Assembly: GCA_016873375.1 (NCBI GenBank)
Contig: VGXJ01000067.1
Location: 1-8,118 of the forward strand
Origin: Phycisphaerae bacterium
GTDB taxonomy: Bacteria > Planctomycetota > Phycisphaerae > Phycisphaerales > SM1A02
Direction of reading: 5' to 3'
Length of the DNA stretch: 8,118 bases
In this document: in pieces, positions 1 through 5,990 of the stretch
Numbering within the stretch: the stretch's first letter is position 1
Layout: the number at the start of each line of letters is the position of its first letter
Made by a program: the position numbers and the translations under genes
Notes under the pieces: generated by a model
Told to the model about the DNA's origin: nothing
Seen by the model: the letters and a program-made list of their open reading frames with translations, nothing else
Database searches by the model: none

Positions 1-717
1 CTGAAGGTGTGCGAAGTTGATGTCAGTCACTGGGATGCCGGCAGCCTCGAGTTCGGTCGTGACGATCGTGCGCAGCGAGCGGATGCCGCGTGAAAGCAGC
101 TGGCGAACCGACTCAGGCGTGCGTCCCATGATGGCGCCGATCTGAGGTGCTGCGCGCCCTTGGAGCGAGAGCGCGATCGCCTGGCGGCAATCCGGAGAGA
201 GAAGATCGATCCCACGCGTCAGGACGCGGACGAGCAGCACATGATGCGCTGGATCGATCATGTCAGTGCCGGGTGCGGCAGCGCATGGATCAGGGACGAC
301 TTCGACCATGGGAATGGCAGTGCCCTGGTCATCGATCATGGGAGCGGCCTCGGCGCGGAGCTTGGCGGCGCGACGGGCATCGATGAGGTTCGTGCGGATC
401 GACTGCTTGAGATAGGACTCCATGGCGGGGACGGTCGCGAAGTGCAACCCGTGCTCACCATCGCGGCGCAGACGCCCAGCGATGCGGTCGAGCACGCGCT
501 CGACGATGTGATGGCGCAGCTGCGTGACCGTGGGGCAGCTCAGGACCACCATGTGATGGACGGCATCCTGCGCGAAGGTGTAGAGGTCGAGCAGGCTCAG
601 CGAGCCGGCCGAGGCGAGGCTGGCCTGTGCCGCGGTCCGGGCGCGATCGGCGCGGATCGAATCGGTGGCGAGCGACATCGAGCGCCGCGCGGTGCGGCGG
701 GTGCGGTGGTTCGACAT
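1..717 (-). CDS. RNA polymerase sigma-70 family (ECF-like) sigma factor, 3' end cut by window
   Basis: The minus strand is open for exactly 239 codons from the ATG at 717 to the window edge with no stop, so the C-terminus is missing. The start is set by a GGAGG 9 nt upstream. Residues about 65-125 resemble sigma region 2, ending in a region 2.4-like stretch (YLKQSIRTNLIDARRAAKLR, 102-121). Residues about 160-217 resemble the region 4 helix-turn-helix, with LLSPDCRQAIALSLQG (172-187) then IGAIMGRTPESVRQLLSRG (193-211). Such factors direct RNA polymerase to a subset of promoters. A basic, low-complexity N-terminal tail (1-40) precedes region 2. The linker between the regions (122-158) is short, as in ECF-type factors, and no anti-sigma gene is visible. 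A long antisense ORF over the same bases is a shadow. The sigma assignment is firm from the two motifs; the subgroup and target promoters cannot be told. Confidence 0.85.
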   Translation of the reverse strand, partial: MSNHRTRRTARRSMSLATDSIRADRARTAAQASLASAGSLSLLDLYTFAQDAVHHMVVLSCPTVTQLRHHIVERVLDRIAGRLRRDGEHGLHFATVPAMESYLKQSIRTNLIDARRAAKLRAEAAPMIDDQGTAIPMVEVVPDPCAAAPGTDMIDPAHHVLLVRVLTRGIDLLSPDCRQAIALSLQGRAAPQIGAIMGRTPESVRQLLSRGIRSLRTIVTTELEAAGIPVTDINFAHLQ

Positions 718-726
718 GTGGGCTTT

Positions 727-741
727 CCTCCAGCTGAGGGG
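727..741 (-). promoter_or_regulatory. Shine-Dalgarno of the sigma factor gene, with possible occluding hairpin
   Basis: On the minus strand GGAGG (731-727) stands 9 nt before the ATG at 717 and decides the start. Just upstream, CCCCTCAG (741-734) can pair with it: CCTC (739-736) with GAGG (730-727) around a 5-nt loop. The same octamer CCCCTCAG occurs again at 778-771, inside the palindrome CCCCTGAGGGG (768-778). The SD is clear. The occluding structure is short and only a suggestion. Confidence 0.6.
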
Positions 742-785
742 TTGAACGACGCGTCCTCAAACTCTTTCCCCTGAGGGGACCTGAG

Positions 786-823
786 TGTGACATCGAATGA
801 CACAGTGAGCGACACCAGTGTCG
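786..823. promoter_or_regulatory. Two adjacent inverted repeats upstream of the sigma factor gene
   Basis: TGTGACAT-CGA-ATGACACA (786-804) is an inverted repeat with one mismatch per 8-base arm. Six bases further on lies CGACAC-CA-GTGTCG (810-823), with perfect 6-base arms. They sit between the stop of the small upstream ORF (833) and the sigma factor start (717). They could be operators for a dimeric regulator, or the second could be a weak terminator for the small ORF, although no T-run follows. Function is inferred from position and symmetry alone. Confidence 0.4.
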
Positions 824-832
824 GCCGACCCG

Positions 833-1099
833 CTATGCGACATCACCCTCCGGCTCGGCCAGATGCTGGCGATCGCTCGCTCGTGCCGGAGAGGCATCGG
901 CGAAGTCGTGCTCGCCGCACATGTACAGACGAACGACTTCGACCGCCGCGAGGTACATGGCGCCCTCGCGGGGTGAGAGGCCCGGTTGCCCGTGTCGGCC
1001 TGCTAGGAACGCCCCCCGGAACGTGGCGATCATGCGCAGGGCGAGTGTGACGCGGGTCGGAAGAGAGGTTGTGGGTCGGAAGAGTGGGCTCAGTGACAT
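833..1099 (-). CDS. Possible small hypothetical protein (88 aa)
   Basis: This minus-strand ORF starts at the ATG at 1099 and stops with TAG at 833-835. A GAGGA on the minus strand lies just before the ATG, with a somewhat short spacing of about 3-4 nt. The third codon positions are mostly G or C, more so in the C-terminal half. The middle looks protein-like, with a probable helix around EGAMYLAAVEVVRLYMCGEH. There is no recognisable domain, signal peptide or membrane segment. It ends 115 nt before the sigma factor and points the same way, so the two could be co-transcribed. The frame stays open upstream to a GTG at 1312, but that extension looks like composition-driven open frame. It may be a real small gene or chance; I do not assign a function. 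Confidence 0.4.
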   Translation of the reverse strand: MSLSPLFRPTTSLPTRVTLALRMIATFRGAFLAGRHGQPGLSPREGAMYLAAVEVVRLYMCGEHDFADASPARASDRQHLAEPEGDVA

Positions 1100-1295
1100 C
1101 GATCCTCGTGGTTGGGGGCGAGTGGTGAACGGGTCAGCGCGGCTTCCAACGGGGTTCCGCGCCAACCGTGACAGATCTTGTGACCGGGCAGACGACAGGG
1201 CTGATGGCGAGAACCCCCGCCAGGCATCATGCCCGGTGGCTGGATCCCGATCGGCCCTGCATAGAAGGGGCGCCGCAGGCCATCCTGACTGGAAA

Positions 1296-1312
1296 GTGCC
1301 AGAATCTGGCAC
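1296..1312. promoter_or_regulatory. Perfect 17-bp palindrome, candidate operator
   Basis: GTGCCAG-AAT-CTGGCAC has 7-base arms with perfect symmetry. It lies 22 nt upstream of the putative -35 of the PSCyt2/PSD1 gene. The size and symmetry fit a site for a dimeric helix-turn-helix regulator. The TGGCAC half resembles the -24 element of sigma-54 promoters, but no TTGC-type -12 element follows at the right spacing on either strand. No known regulator is recognised. Confidence 0.45.
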
Positions 1313-1334
1313 AGATCAACCGCGACCTCGACCA

Positions 1335-1363
1335 TTGGTCGCACTGCGGATCACCCATACGAT
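1335..1363 (+). promoter_or_regulatory. Candidate leaderless promoter of the PSCyt2/PSD1 gene
   Basis: TTGGTC (1335-1340) and TACGAT (1358-1363) are separated by 17 nt. The -10-like hexamer ends 6 nt before the GTG at 1370, so transcription would begin at or next to the start codon. No SD lies upstream of this GTG. The -35 match is only moderate. The same -10 geometry recurs at the next two plus-strand genes, which raises confidence. Confidence 0.5.
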
Positions 1364-1369
1364 CCGCTC

Positions 1370-4363
1370 GTGCCATGGCCCAAGGTGAATCCCTCGGCTC
1401 GCCGTTCCCTGCAGGGTGCGCTGCTGTGGGCGACCTTGCTGGCCGCGGTTGGTCCCGCGTCCCACGGCCTGGCCGGCCCCCTGCCCGACGAACCCACCCT
1501 GCCCAAGGATGCCGACCATGCCATGGTCGATGCCTCGGCGCCAGCCGACCCTGACGCTGCATCCATCTGGAAGGCCAAGGCGGCGCTCATCGAGCAGGAC
1601 CACTGGTCCTACCAGTCGATGGGGCATCCACGCCCCCCCAAGCCGGCCCGGGCCACCTCATCGACGGCTGACATCGACCGCTTCCTGCTGCACGCCATGC
1701 ACGCCCAGGGCGTGATCCCGCAGGCCCGGGCCGACCGCCGCACGCTGCTTCGGCGCGCCACGCTTGATCTGACTGGCCTGCCGCCGACCTACGACGAGAT
1801 CCGTGCCTTCGAGGAAGACACCCGGCCCGATGCCTGGTCGCGCGTGATCGATCGGTTGCTCGCGAGCCCGGCCTACGGCGAACGATGGGCTCGGCACTGG
1901 CTGGATGTGGCACGCTACGCCGACAGCAACGGGCTCGATGAGAACACGGCGTTCGCGAATGCCTATCGCTGGCGCGACTGGGCCGTGCGTGCGTTCAACG
2001 ACAACCTCCCCATCGATCGCTTCATCATGATGCAGATCGCCGGTGACCTCATGCCCGAGGCCCGGTCCTCCCCCGCTGCCGCTGACTGCATCACGGCGAC
2101 CGGCTTCCTGGTGCTTGGCCCCAAGGTGCTCGCCGAGCCGGACAAGGAGAAGCTCGTCTTCGACATGGTCGATGAGCAGGTCGATGTCGTTGGCCGTGCG
2201 TTCATGGGCCAGACGCTCGGCTGTGCGCGCTGCCACGACCACAAGTTCGATCCGATCTCGCAGGACCACTACTTCGCTCTCGCCGGCATCCTGTACAGCA
2301 CGCGCACGATGGCAAGCGTGGCGACCGTGGCCAGAGCGCTTGAGCGCGAAGCCGCTGCCAACGACGCGGTGGCCGCGCGTGCCGAGCACACCGCCGCGAC
2401 TGAGCGCACGAGCAAGGCACTTCAAGGTGTTACGCAACGCGCCGACGCGCGTGTGCAAGCATCGTGGGTTGCGCACGCAGCGCCGATCCTCCTTGCTGCA
2501 GCTGAGCTGCCGGCCACTGCCCCGACGCGCGAGGCCGAGGACGGTGCCGTGCTGCAAGGCCTCATCATCGATCGCGATCGCTGGGGCGTCGGCATCGGGG
2601 TTGTGCGTACGGGTGCACCCGGCGTGGGTCGCGTGGCGTGGAGGTTTCGCGCCGAGATCGACGGCCCGCATGAACTCCGCGTGCGGGCCGCGAGCGACGA
2701 GGTACGGCCCGTGCAGGTCGAACTCGACGGGATGCCTGCGGCGCAGGACGCCCTTGCTGCCGATACGGGTTCCTTCCATCCGCAGGGCCAGGCATGGCAG
2801 GTTGCCGCGCATCTTGAGTTGACCGCGGGCGACCATGAGATCGCGCTCGTGCGCGATGGCCCTTTCCCGCACATCGATCGCGTGGAACTGGTGCCGGTTG
2901 GTCGTACTGATCGACGAGCCGAGGCCGTTGCCGCGCGGGCTTCGGAACTCGGCGTTCCCGCCGCACTGCTCGTCCAAGCGCGCGATGCGCTGGACCGCGA
3001 GCCGTGGCTTGCCGAGTGGCGCGGAGAGCTGCATGGCCCGGTGCGCGATCGCCGCGAGCTCGCGACTGACTTGGCCGCGCGCGCGCAGGCAGCCTCGGTG
3101 GCATGGAACGCGCTCTTCTCCGACGGCCCCTCGGTCGATCCACGCGAGCGCCTTGATGAAGCTTCGTTGGAAGCCGATCGCTCGGCGCTGCTTGGCCCCA
3201 GCGGTCCGTTTGCCGTGGCCGCCGCGTTGGAATCGCAGCGCCACGCCGACGATCGTGCGCTGATCGCAGGACTCGTCAGGGAGCGCGATCGCCTGGCCGG
3301 TGCGATGCTCACACCGCCCCTGATGGTGCTGGCCGTGACGGAACAGGAGCAGCCGGGGGATCTCGCGGTGCACGTGCGTGGTGATCACACGGTGGCGCCC
3401 GGTCCGAAGGTGGCGCGCGGCGCTCCGCGACCGCTGTCCAAGGGCACCGATCTCCCGGAGATTCCCGAACGATCCAGCGGCAGGCTCGAACTGGCGCAGT
3501 GGCTCGTCGAGGACGAGCACCCCTTGACGGCACGCGTCTTCGTGAATCGCATCTGGCACTGGCACTTCGGACGCGGCATCGTCGAAACGCCCAGCGACTT
3601 CGGCACGCGCGGCGGCCAGCCCTCGCATCCTGAACTTCTCGACTGGCTCGCACGCGACTTCATCCGCAACGGGTGGGACCTGAAGCGGCTGCATCGGCAG
3701 ATCATGCACTCCGATGCCTACACGCGGTCATCGGAATCCAATGCCATCGCCAGCACGATCGATCCGGAGAATCGCCTGCTGTGGCGTTGGACGCCCCGCA
3801 GGCTCGAGGCCGAGGCGATCCGCGACAGCGTGCTTGCGGTGAGCGGATCGCTCGACCGCACCATGGGTGGTTCGCTCCTGTCGAGCGGGAACTTCGAGTA
3901 CGTCACGAACGACCAGAGTGCCAACGGTGCGCAGTACGGTGCGCCCCGCAGGAGCCTCTACCTGCCGGTGATCCGCAACGCGCTCTTCGGCTTCTTTGGG
4001 ATCTTCGACTACACCGATGCGAGCGTGACGCTCGATGCGCGCGCGCAGACCGTGATCGCACCGCAAGCGCTGTTCATGCTCAACAGTCCCTTCGTGCACG
4101 AGGAGAGCCGCGCCTGGGCAAAGCGCCTGCGTGAACGCGTGCTCGCCGCCGCCGCGTGCGTGCCGCCCCAGCAGGCCGAGCACCAAGGCCACGCGGTGGT
4201 GCAGGAGGCGTACCGCATGGCGCTCGGCCGCGAGCCCACCGCAAGCGAGGCGAATGCCGCGCTGTCCTTCATGGCAAGCCAGGCAGCGCTCGGCGAGGAC
4301 GCTGCGTGGGGCCTTTACGCGCAGGTCATCCTGGCCAGCAGCGAGTTCATCACGATCGAGTGA
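1370..4363 (+). CDS. Secreted PSCyt2/PSD1 (DUF1549/DUF1553) protein with CBM-like insert
   Basis: This is a 997-residue protein with a GTG start. An N-terminal signal peptide is likely: basic K5, R11 and R12, a hydrophobic stretch at about 15-30, then small residues. Residues about 101-310 match DUF1549 (PSCyt2), with the hallmarks RRATLDLTGLPPT (128-140), ASPAYGERWARHWLDVARYA (165-184) and GCARCHDHKFDP (284-295). The last contains a CxxCH (C285, C288, H289) that could bind haem c. Residues about 387-510 look like a carbohydrate-binding beta-sandwich (CBM6/35-like), ending HIDRVEL. Residues about 704-985 match DUF1553 (PSD1), with LTARVFVNRIWHWHFGRG (719-736) and SHPELLDWLARDFI (752-765). There is no N-terminal PSCyt1 cytochrome domain, which many relatives carry. 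The gene is followed 68 nt later by its usual partner, a DUF1501 gene. Family role is uncertain; polysaccharide degradation is often suggested from genome context. A second GTG at 1385 is a possible alternative start. Confidence 0.93.
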   Translation: MPWPKVNPSARRSLQGALLWATLLAAVGPASHGLAGPLPDEPTLPKDADHAMVDASAPADPDAASIWKAKAALIEQDHWSYQSMGHPRPPKPARATSSTADIDRFLLHAMHAQGVIPQARADRRTLLRRATLDLTGLPPTYDEIRAFEEDTRPDAWSRVIDRLLASPAYGERWARHWLDVARYADSNGLDENTAFANAYRWRDWAVRAFNDNLPIDRFIMMQIAGDLMPEARSSPAAADCITATGFLVLGPKVLAEPDKEKLVFDMVDEQVDVVGRAFMGQTLGCARCHDHKFDPISQDHYFALAGILYSTRTMASVATVARALEREAAANDAVAARAEHTAATERTSKALQGVTQRADARVQASWVAHAAPILLAAAELPATAPTREAEDGAVLQGLIIDRDRWGVGIGVVRTGAPGVGRVAWRFRAEIDGPHELRVRAASDEVRPVQVELDGMPAAQDALAADTGSFHPQGQAWQVAAHLELTAGDHEIALVRDGPFPHIDRVELVPVGRTDRRAEAVAARASELGVPAALLVQARDALDREPWLAEWRGELHGPVRDRRELATDLAARAQAASVAWNALFSDGPSVDPRERLDEASLEADRSALLGPSGPFAVAAALESQRHADDRALIAGLVRERDRLAGAMLTPPLMVLAVTEQEQPGDLAVHVRGDHTVAPGPKVARGAPRPLSKGTDLPEIPERSSGRLELAQWLVEDEHPLTARVFVNRIWHWHFGRGIVETPSDFGTRGGQPSHPELLDWLARDFIRNGWDLKRLHRQIMHSDAYTRSSESNAIASTIDPENRLLWRWTPRRLEAEAIRDSVLAVSGSLDRTMGGSLLSSGNFEYVTNDQSANGAQYGAPRRSLYLPVIRNALFGFFGIFDYTDASVTLDARAQTVIAPQALFMLNSPFVHEESRAWAKRLRERVLAAAACVPPQQAEHQGHAVVQEAYRMALGREPTASEANAALSFMASQAALGEDAAWGLYAQVILASSEFITIE

Positions 4364-4394
4364 TCGCACGAACCTGCGCTGATTCGGTGCTTGC

Positions 4395-4407
4395 CGCTCG
4401 ACGAGCG
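4395..4407. promoter_or_regulatory. 13-bp palindrome at the DUF1501 promoter
   Basis: CGCTCG-A-CGAGCG is perfectly symmetric. It covers the region where a -35 element would lie for the -10-like TACCCT at 4420. It could be an operator, or a weak hairpin after the preceding gene, although no T-run follows. Its sequence differs from the palindrome at 1296-1312, so a shared regulator is not indicated. Confidence 0.35.
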
Positions 4408-4425
4408 CGTGAGCGCGGCTACCCT
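4398..4425 (+). promoter_or_regulatory. Candidate leaderless promoter of the DUF1501 gene
   Basis: TACCCT (4420-4425) ends exactly 6 nt before the ATG at 4432. TCGACG (4398-4403) stands 16 nt upstream of it as a partial -35 match. No SD-like purine run precedes the ATG: the bases between are pyrimidine-rich (ctctgc). This suggests a separate leaderless transcript rather than translation only from a message shared with the upstream gene. Confidence 0.45.
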
Positions 4426-4431
4426 CTCTGC

Positions 4432-5883
4432 ATGTTCTGTGGTCATCGACAGAGCGCCGTGACGCGGCGAGCCATGCTCCAGTCCTGCGCGAGTGGGTTT
4501 GGGCAGGTCGCGCTGCTGGGACTCTTGGGCGATGAACTGCTGCGTCGCGGCGCGTGGGCCGATGGCCGTCCAGACTTGGTCGATCCATCTCAATCGGGGC
4601 CCTTGGCGCCGCGCCTGCCGCACGCACCGGCACGGGCCAAGCGGGTGATCTTCCTGTTCATGCACGGCGGCCCGTCGCAGGTGGACACCTTCGACTACAA
4701 GCCGCTGCTGCAGCGCGACCATGGCAAGCCGTTCCCGCAGGCCAAGCCGCGCGTGCAGTTCGCCGAGACCGGCAACCTGCTCGGCAGCCCGTGGGCGTTC
4801 CGCCAGCATGGGCAGAGCGGTGCATGGGTGAGCGAACTCTTCCCTAACGTGGCGCAGGTGGTGGATGAGCTCTGCTTCGTGAAGAGCCTGCACGGATCGA
4901 ATCCAGCGCACGGTGCGGCGCTCCTCAAGATCCACACCGGCAGCGAGAACTTCGTGCGGCCGAGCATGGGCTCGTGGATCACCTACGGCCTGGGCAGCGA
5001 GAACCAGGACCTGCCCGGCTTCATCACGATCAGCCCCACGCTAGGCCACGGCGGCGTGAACAACTACTCGAGTGCGTTCCTTCCTGCGGCGTACCACGGC
5101 ACGCCGTTCGGCAAGACCGGCATTCCGTCGAGCCAGGCGCAGTTCGACCACATGATGGCTGGCGTGCCGGGTGACGTGCAGCGCGCGCAGCTCGACCTGC
5201 TGCAGCGGCTCAATCGCGAGCACATGGACCGCAGCGGCGGCGGTGCTTCGCTCGAGGGCCGGATCGAGGCGTTCGAGCTCGCGTTCCGCATGCAGGCCGC
5301 TGCGCCGTGGGTCACCGATACCAGGGGCGAGTCGGCCGCCACGCTCAAGCTCTACGGCATCGATGAGAAGAACACCGAGGACTTCGGGCGGCAGTGCTTG
5401 CTGGCGCGGCGGTTCGCGGAAGCCGGCGTGCGCTTCATCCAGTGCACGCATTCGTACAAATGGGACCAGCACGGTGATCTGCGCAAGGGCCACACGCAGA
5501 ATGCAAGCGAGGTCGACCTGCCGATCGCGGGACTGATCCGAGATCTCAAGAGCCGCGGCATGCTTGAGGAGACCCTTGTGGTCTGGGGTGGCGAGTTCGG
5601 ACGCACCCCTGCGTCGCAGGGCGGCGAGGACGGCCGCGACCACAATCCGCATGGCTTCACTTGGTTCATGGCCGGCGGTGGCGTGAAGCCGGGCTTCTCC
5701 TACGGCGCGACCGATGATTACGGCTGGTATGCCGAGCGCGACAAGGTGCATGTGCACGACATGCACGCCACGATCCTGGCGCTGATGGGGATGGACCACG
5801 AGCAGCTGACCTATCGCCACGCCGGCCGCGATTACCGGCTCACGGATGTTCACGGCTCGATCGTCCGCGACATCATGGCGTGA
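4432..5883 (+). CDS. Tat-exported DUF1501 family protein
   Basis: This is a 483-residue protein, close to the usual family length. The frame stays open upstream to 4156 inside the previous gene. The ATG at 4432 is chosen because it places a twin-arginine signal at the N-terminus (TRRAML, R12-R13, then a hydrophobic stretch at about 22-34). It also stands 6 nt after a TAnnnT hexamer. DUF1501 belongs to the alkaline phosphatase/sulfatase-like fold. Candidate metal or active-site stretches are HGGPSQVDTFD (78-88), NPAHGA (157-162), WDQHGD (344-349), WGGEFGRTP (385-393) and GRDHNPHGFT (401-410). Catalytic activity is not established for the family. In Planctomycetes this gene regularly follows a PSCyt2/PSD1 gene, as here, and the two products probably work together outside the cytoplasm. 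The family is certain from the motifs; substrate and reaction are unknown. Confidence 0.94.
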   Translation: MFCGHRQSAVTRRAMLQSCASGFGQVALLGLLGDELLRRGAWADGRPDLVDPSQSGPLAPRLPHAPARAKRVIFLFMHGGPSQVDTFDYKPLLQRDHGKPFPQAKPRVQFAETGNLLGSPWAFRQHGQSGAWVSELFPNVAQVVDELCFVKSLHGSNPAHGAALLKIHTGSENFVRPSMGSWITYGLGSENQDLPGFITISPTLGHGGVNNYSSAFLPAAYHGTPFGKTGIPSSQAQFDHMMAGVPGDVQRAQLDLLQRLNREHMDRSGGGASLEGRIEAFELAFRMQAAAPWVTDTRGESAATLKLYGIDEKNTEDFGRQCLLARRFAEAGVRFIQCTHSYKWDQHGDLRKGHTQNASEVDLPIAGLIRDLKSRGMLEETLVVWGGEFGRTPASQGGEDGRDHNPHGFTWFMAGGGVKPGFSYGATDDYGWYAERDKVHVHDMHATILALMGMDHEQLTYRHAGRDYRLTDVHGSIVRDIMA

Positions 5884-5909
5884 TCCCGGGCGTTCTCGCG
5901 CGGTCGAGT

Positions 5910-5924
5910 CGTGGCGCTGCCACG
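5910..5924 (+). terminator. Hairpin after the DUF1501 gene
   Basis: CGTGGC-GCT-GCCACG forms a perfect 6-bp stem with a 3-nt loop, 26 nt after the stop codon. No T-run follows, so it is not a classical intrinsic terminator. It may contribute to termination or to mRNA 3'-end stability. Confidence 0.35.
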
Positions 5925-5925
5925 C

Positions 5926-5965
5926 CGTCACGTGCGCCGAAGTGCCCTGTGACGTTTCGCTCACA
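5926..5965. promoter_or_regulatory. Overlapping inverted repeats upstream of the 219-aa gene
   Basis: CGTCAC (5926-5931) is mirrored by GTGACG (5949-5954). Overlapping this, TGTGA (5948-5952) is mirrored by TCACA (5961-5965) across 8 nt. The second repeat covers the putative -35 of the next gene. It resembles a CRP/FNR-type site, but the CRP spacing would be 6 nt, so that identity is not supported. It is a candidate operator by position. Confidence 0.35.
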
Positions 5966-5984
5966 CCCGTTCACGGTCTATCGT
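5956..5984 (+). promoter_or_regulatory. Candidate leaderless promoter of the 219-aa gene
   Basis: TATCGT (5979-5984) ends exactly 6 nt before the ATG at 5991. TTCGCT (5956-5961) stands 17 nt upstream of it as a weak -35. There is no SD before the ATG (the intervening bases are tgaccg). This is the third plus-strand gene with the same -10-to-start spacing. Confidence 0.5.
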
Positions 5985-5990
5985 TGACCG

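Larger units (their letters stand above)
1100..1369. other. Intergenic region between divergent transcription units
   Basis: No ORF here has convincing codon use, an SD or a recognisable domain on either strand. It contains an imperfect stem (GCGCGG at 1137-1142 with CCGCGC at 1157-1162), a perfect 17-bp palindrome at 1296-1312 and a candidate promoter for the plus-strand gene at 1335-1363. If the 88-residue ORF is not real, the gene-free stretch runs from 718 to 1369. Confidence 0.5.

Noticed and set aside
160..774. Plus-strand open frame of 204 codons
   Set aside because: It is antisense to the sigma factor, whose minus-strand frame has clear region 2 and region 4 motifs and an SD. The plus-strand product has no domain.
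1137..1162. GCGCGG/CCGCGC stem as a terminator
   Set aside because: The loop is long (14 nt), no T-run follows, and no gene ends nearby on either strand.
1307..1322. Sigma-54 promoter suggested by TGGCAC
   Set aside because: The -12 TTGC element is missing at the required spacing on both strands. The TGGCAC is simply half of a palindrome.
1658..3709. Very long minus-strand open frame (683 codons)
   Set aside because: It is antisense to the PSCyt2/PSD1 gene, whose domains are unmistakable. GC-rich codon use on one strand creates long open frames on the other. The product is His/Arg/Ala-rich with no domain.
4156..4431. N-terminal extension of the DUF1501 frame into the preceding gene
   Set aside because: The extension overlaps the end of the PSD1 domain and would bury the twin-arginine signal. 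The ATG at 4432 gives a normal family start.
5041..5964. Minus-strand open frame of 307 codons
   Set aside because: It is antisense to the conserved DUF1501 gene, with no domain and no start signal.
5948..5965. CRP binding site
   Set aside because: The TGTGA and TCACA halves are 8 nt apart instead of 6, so only a generic inverted repeat can be claimed.
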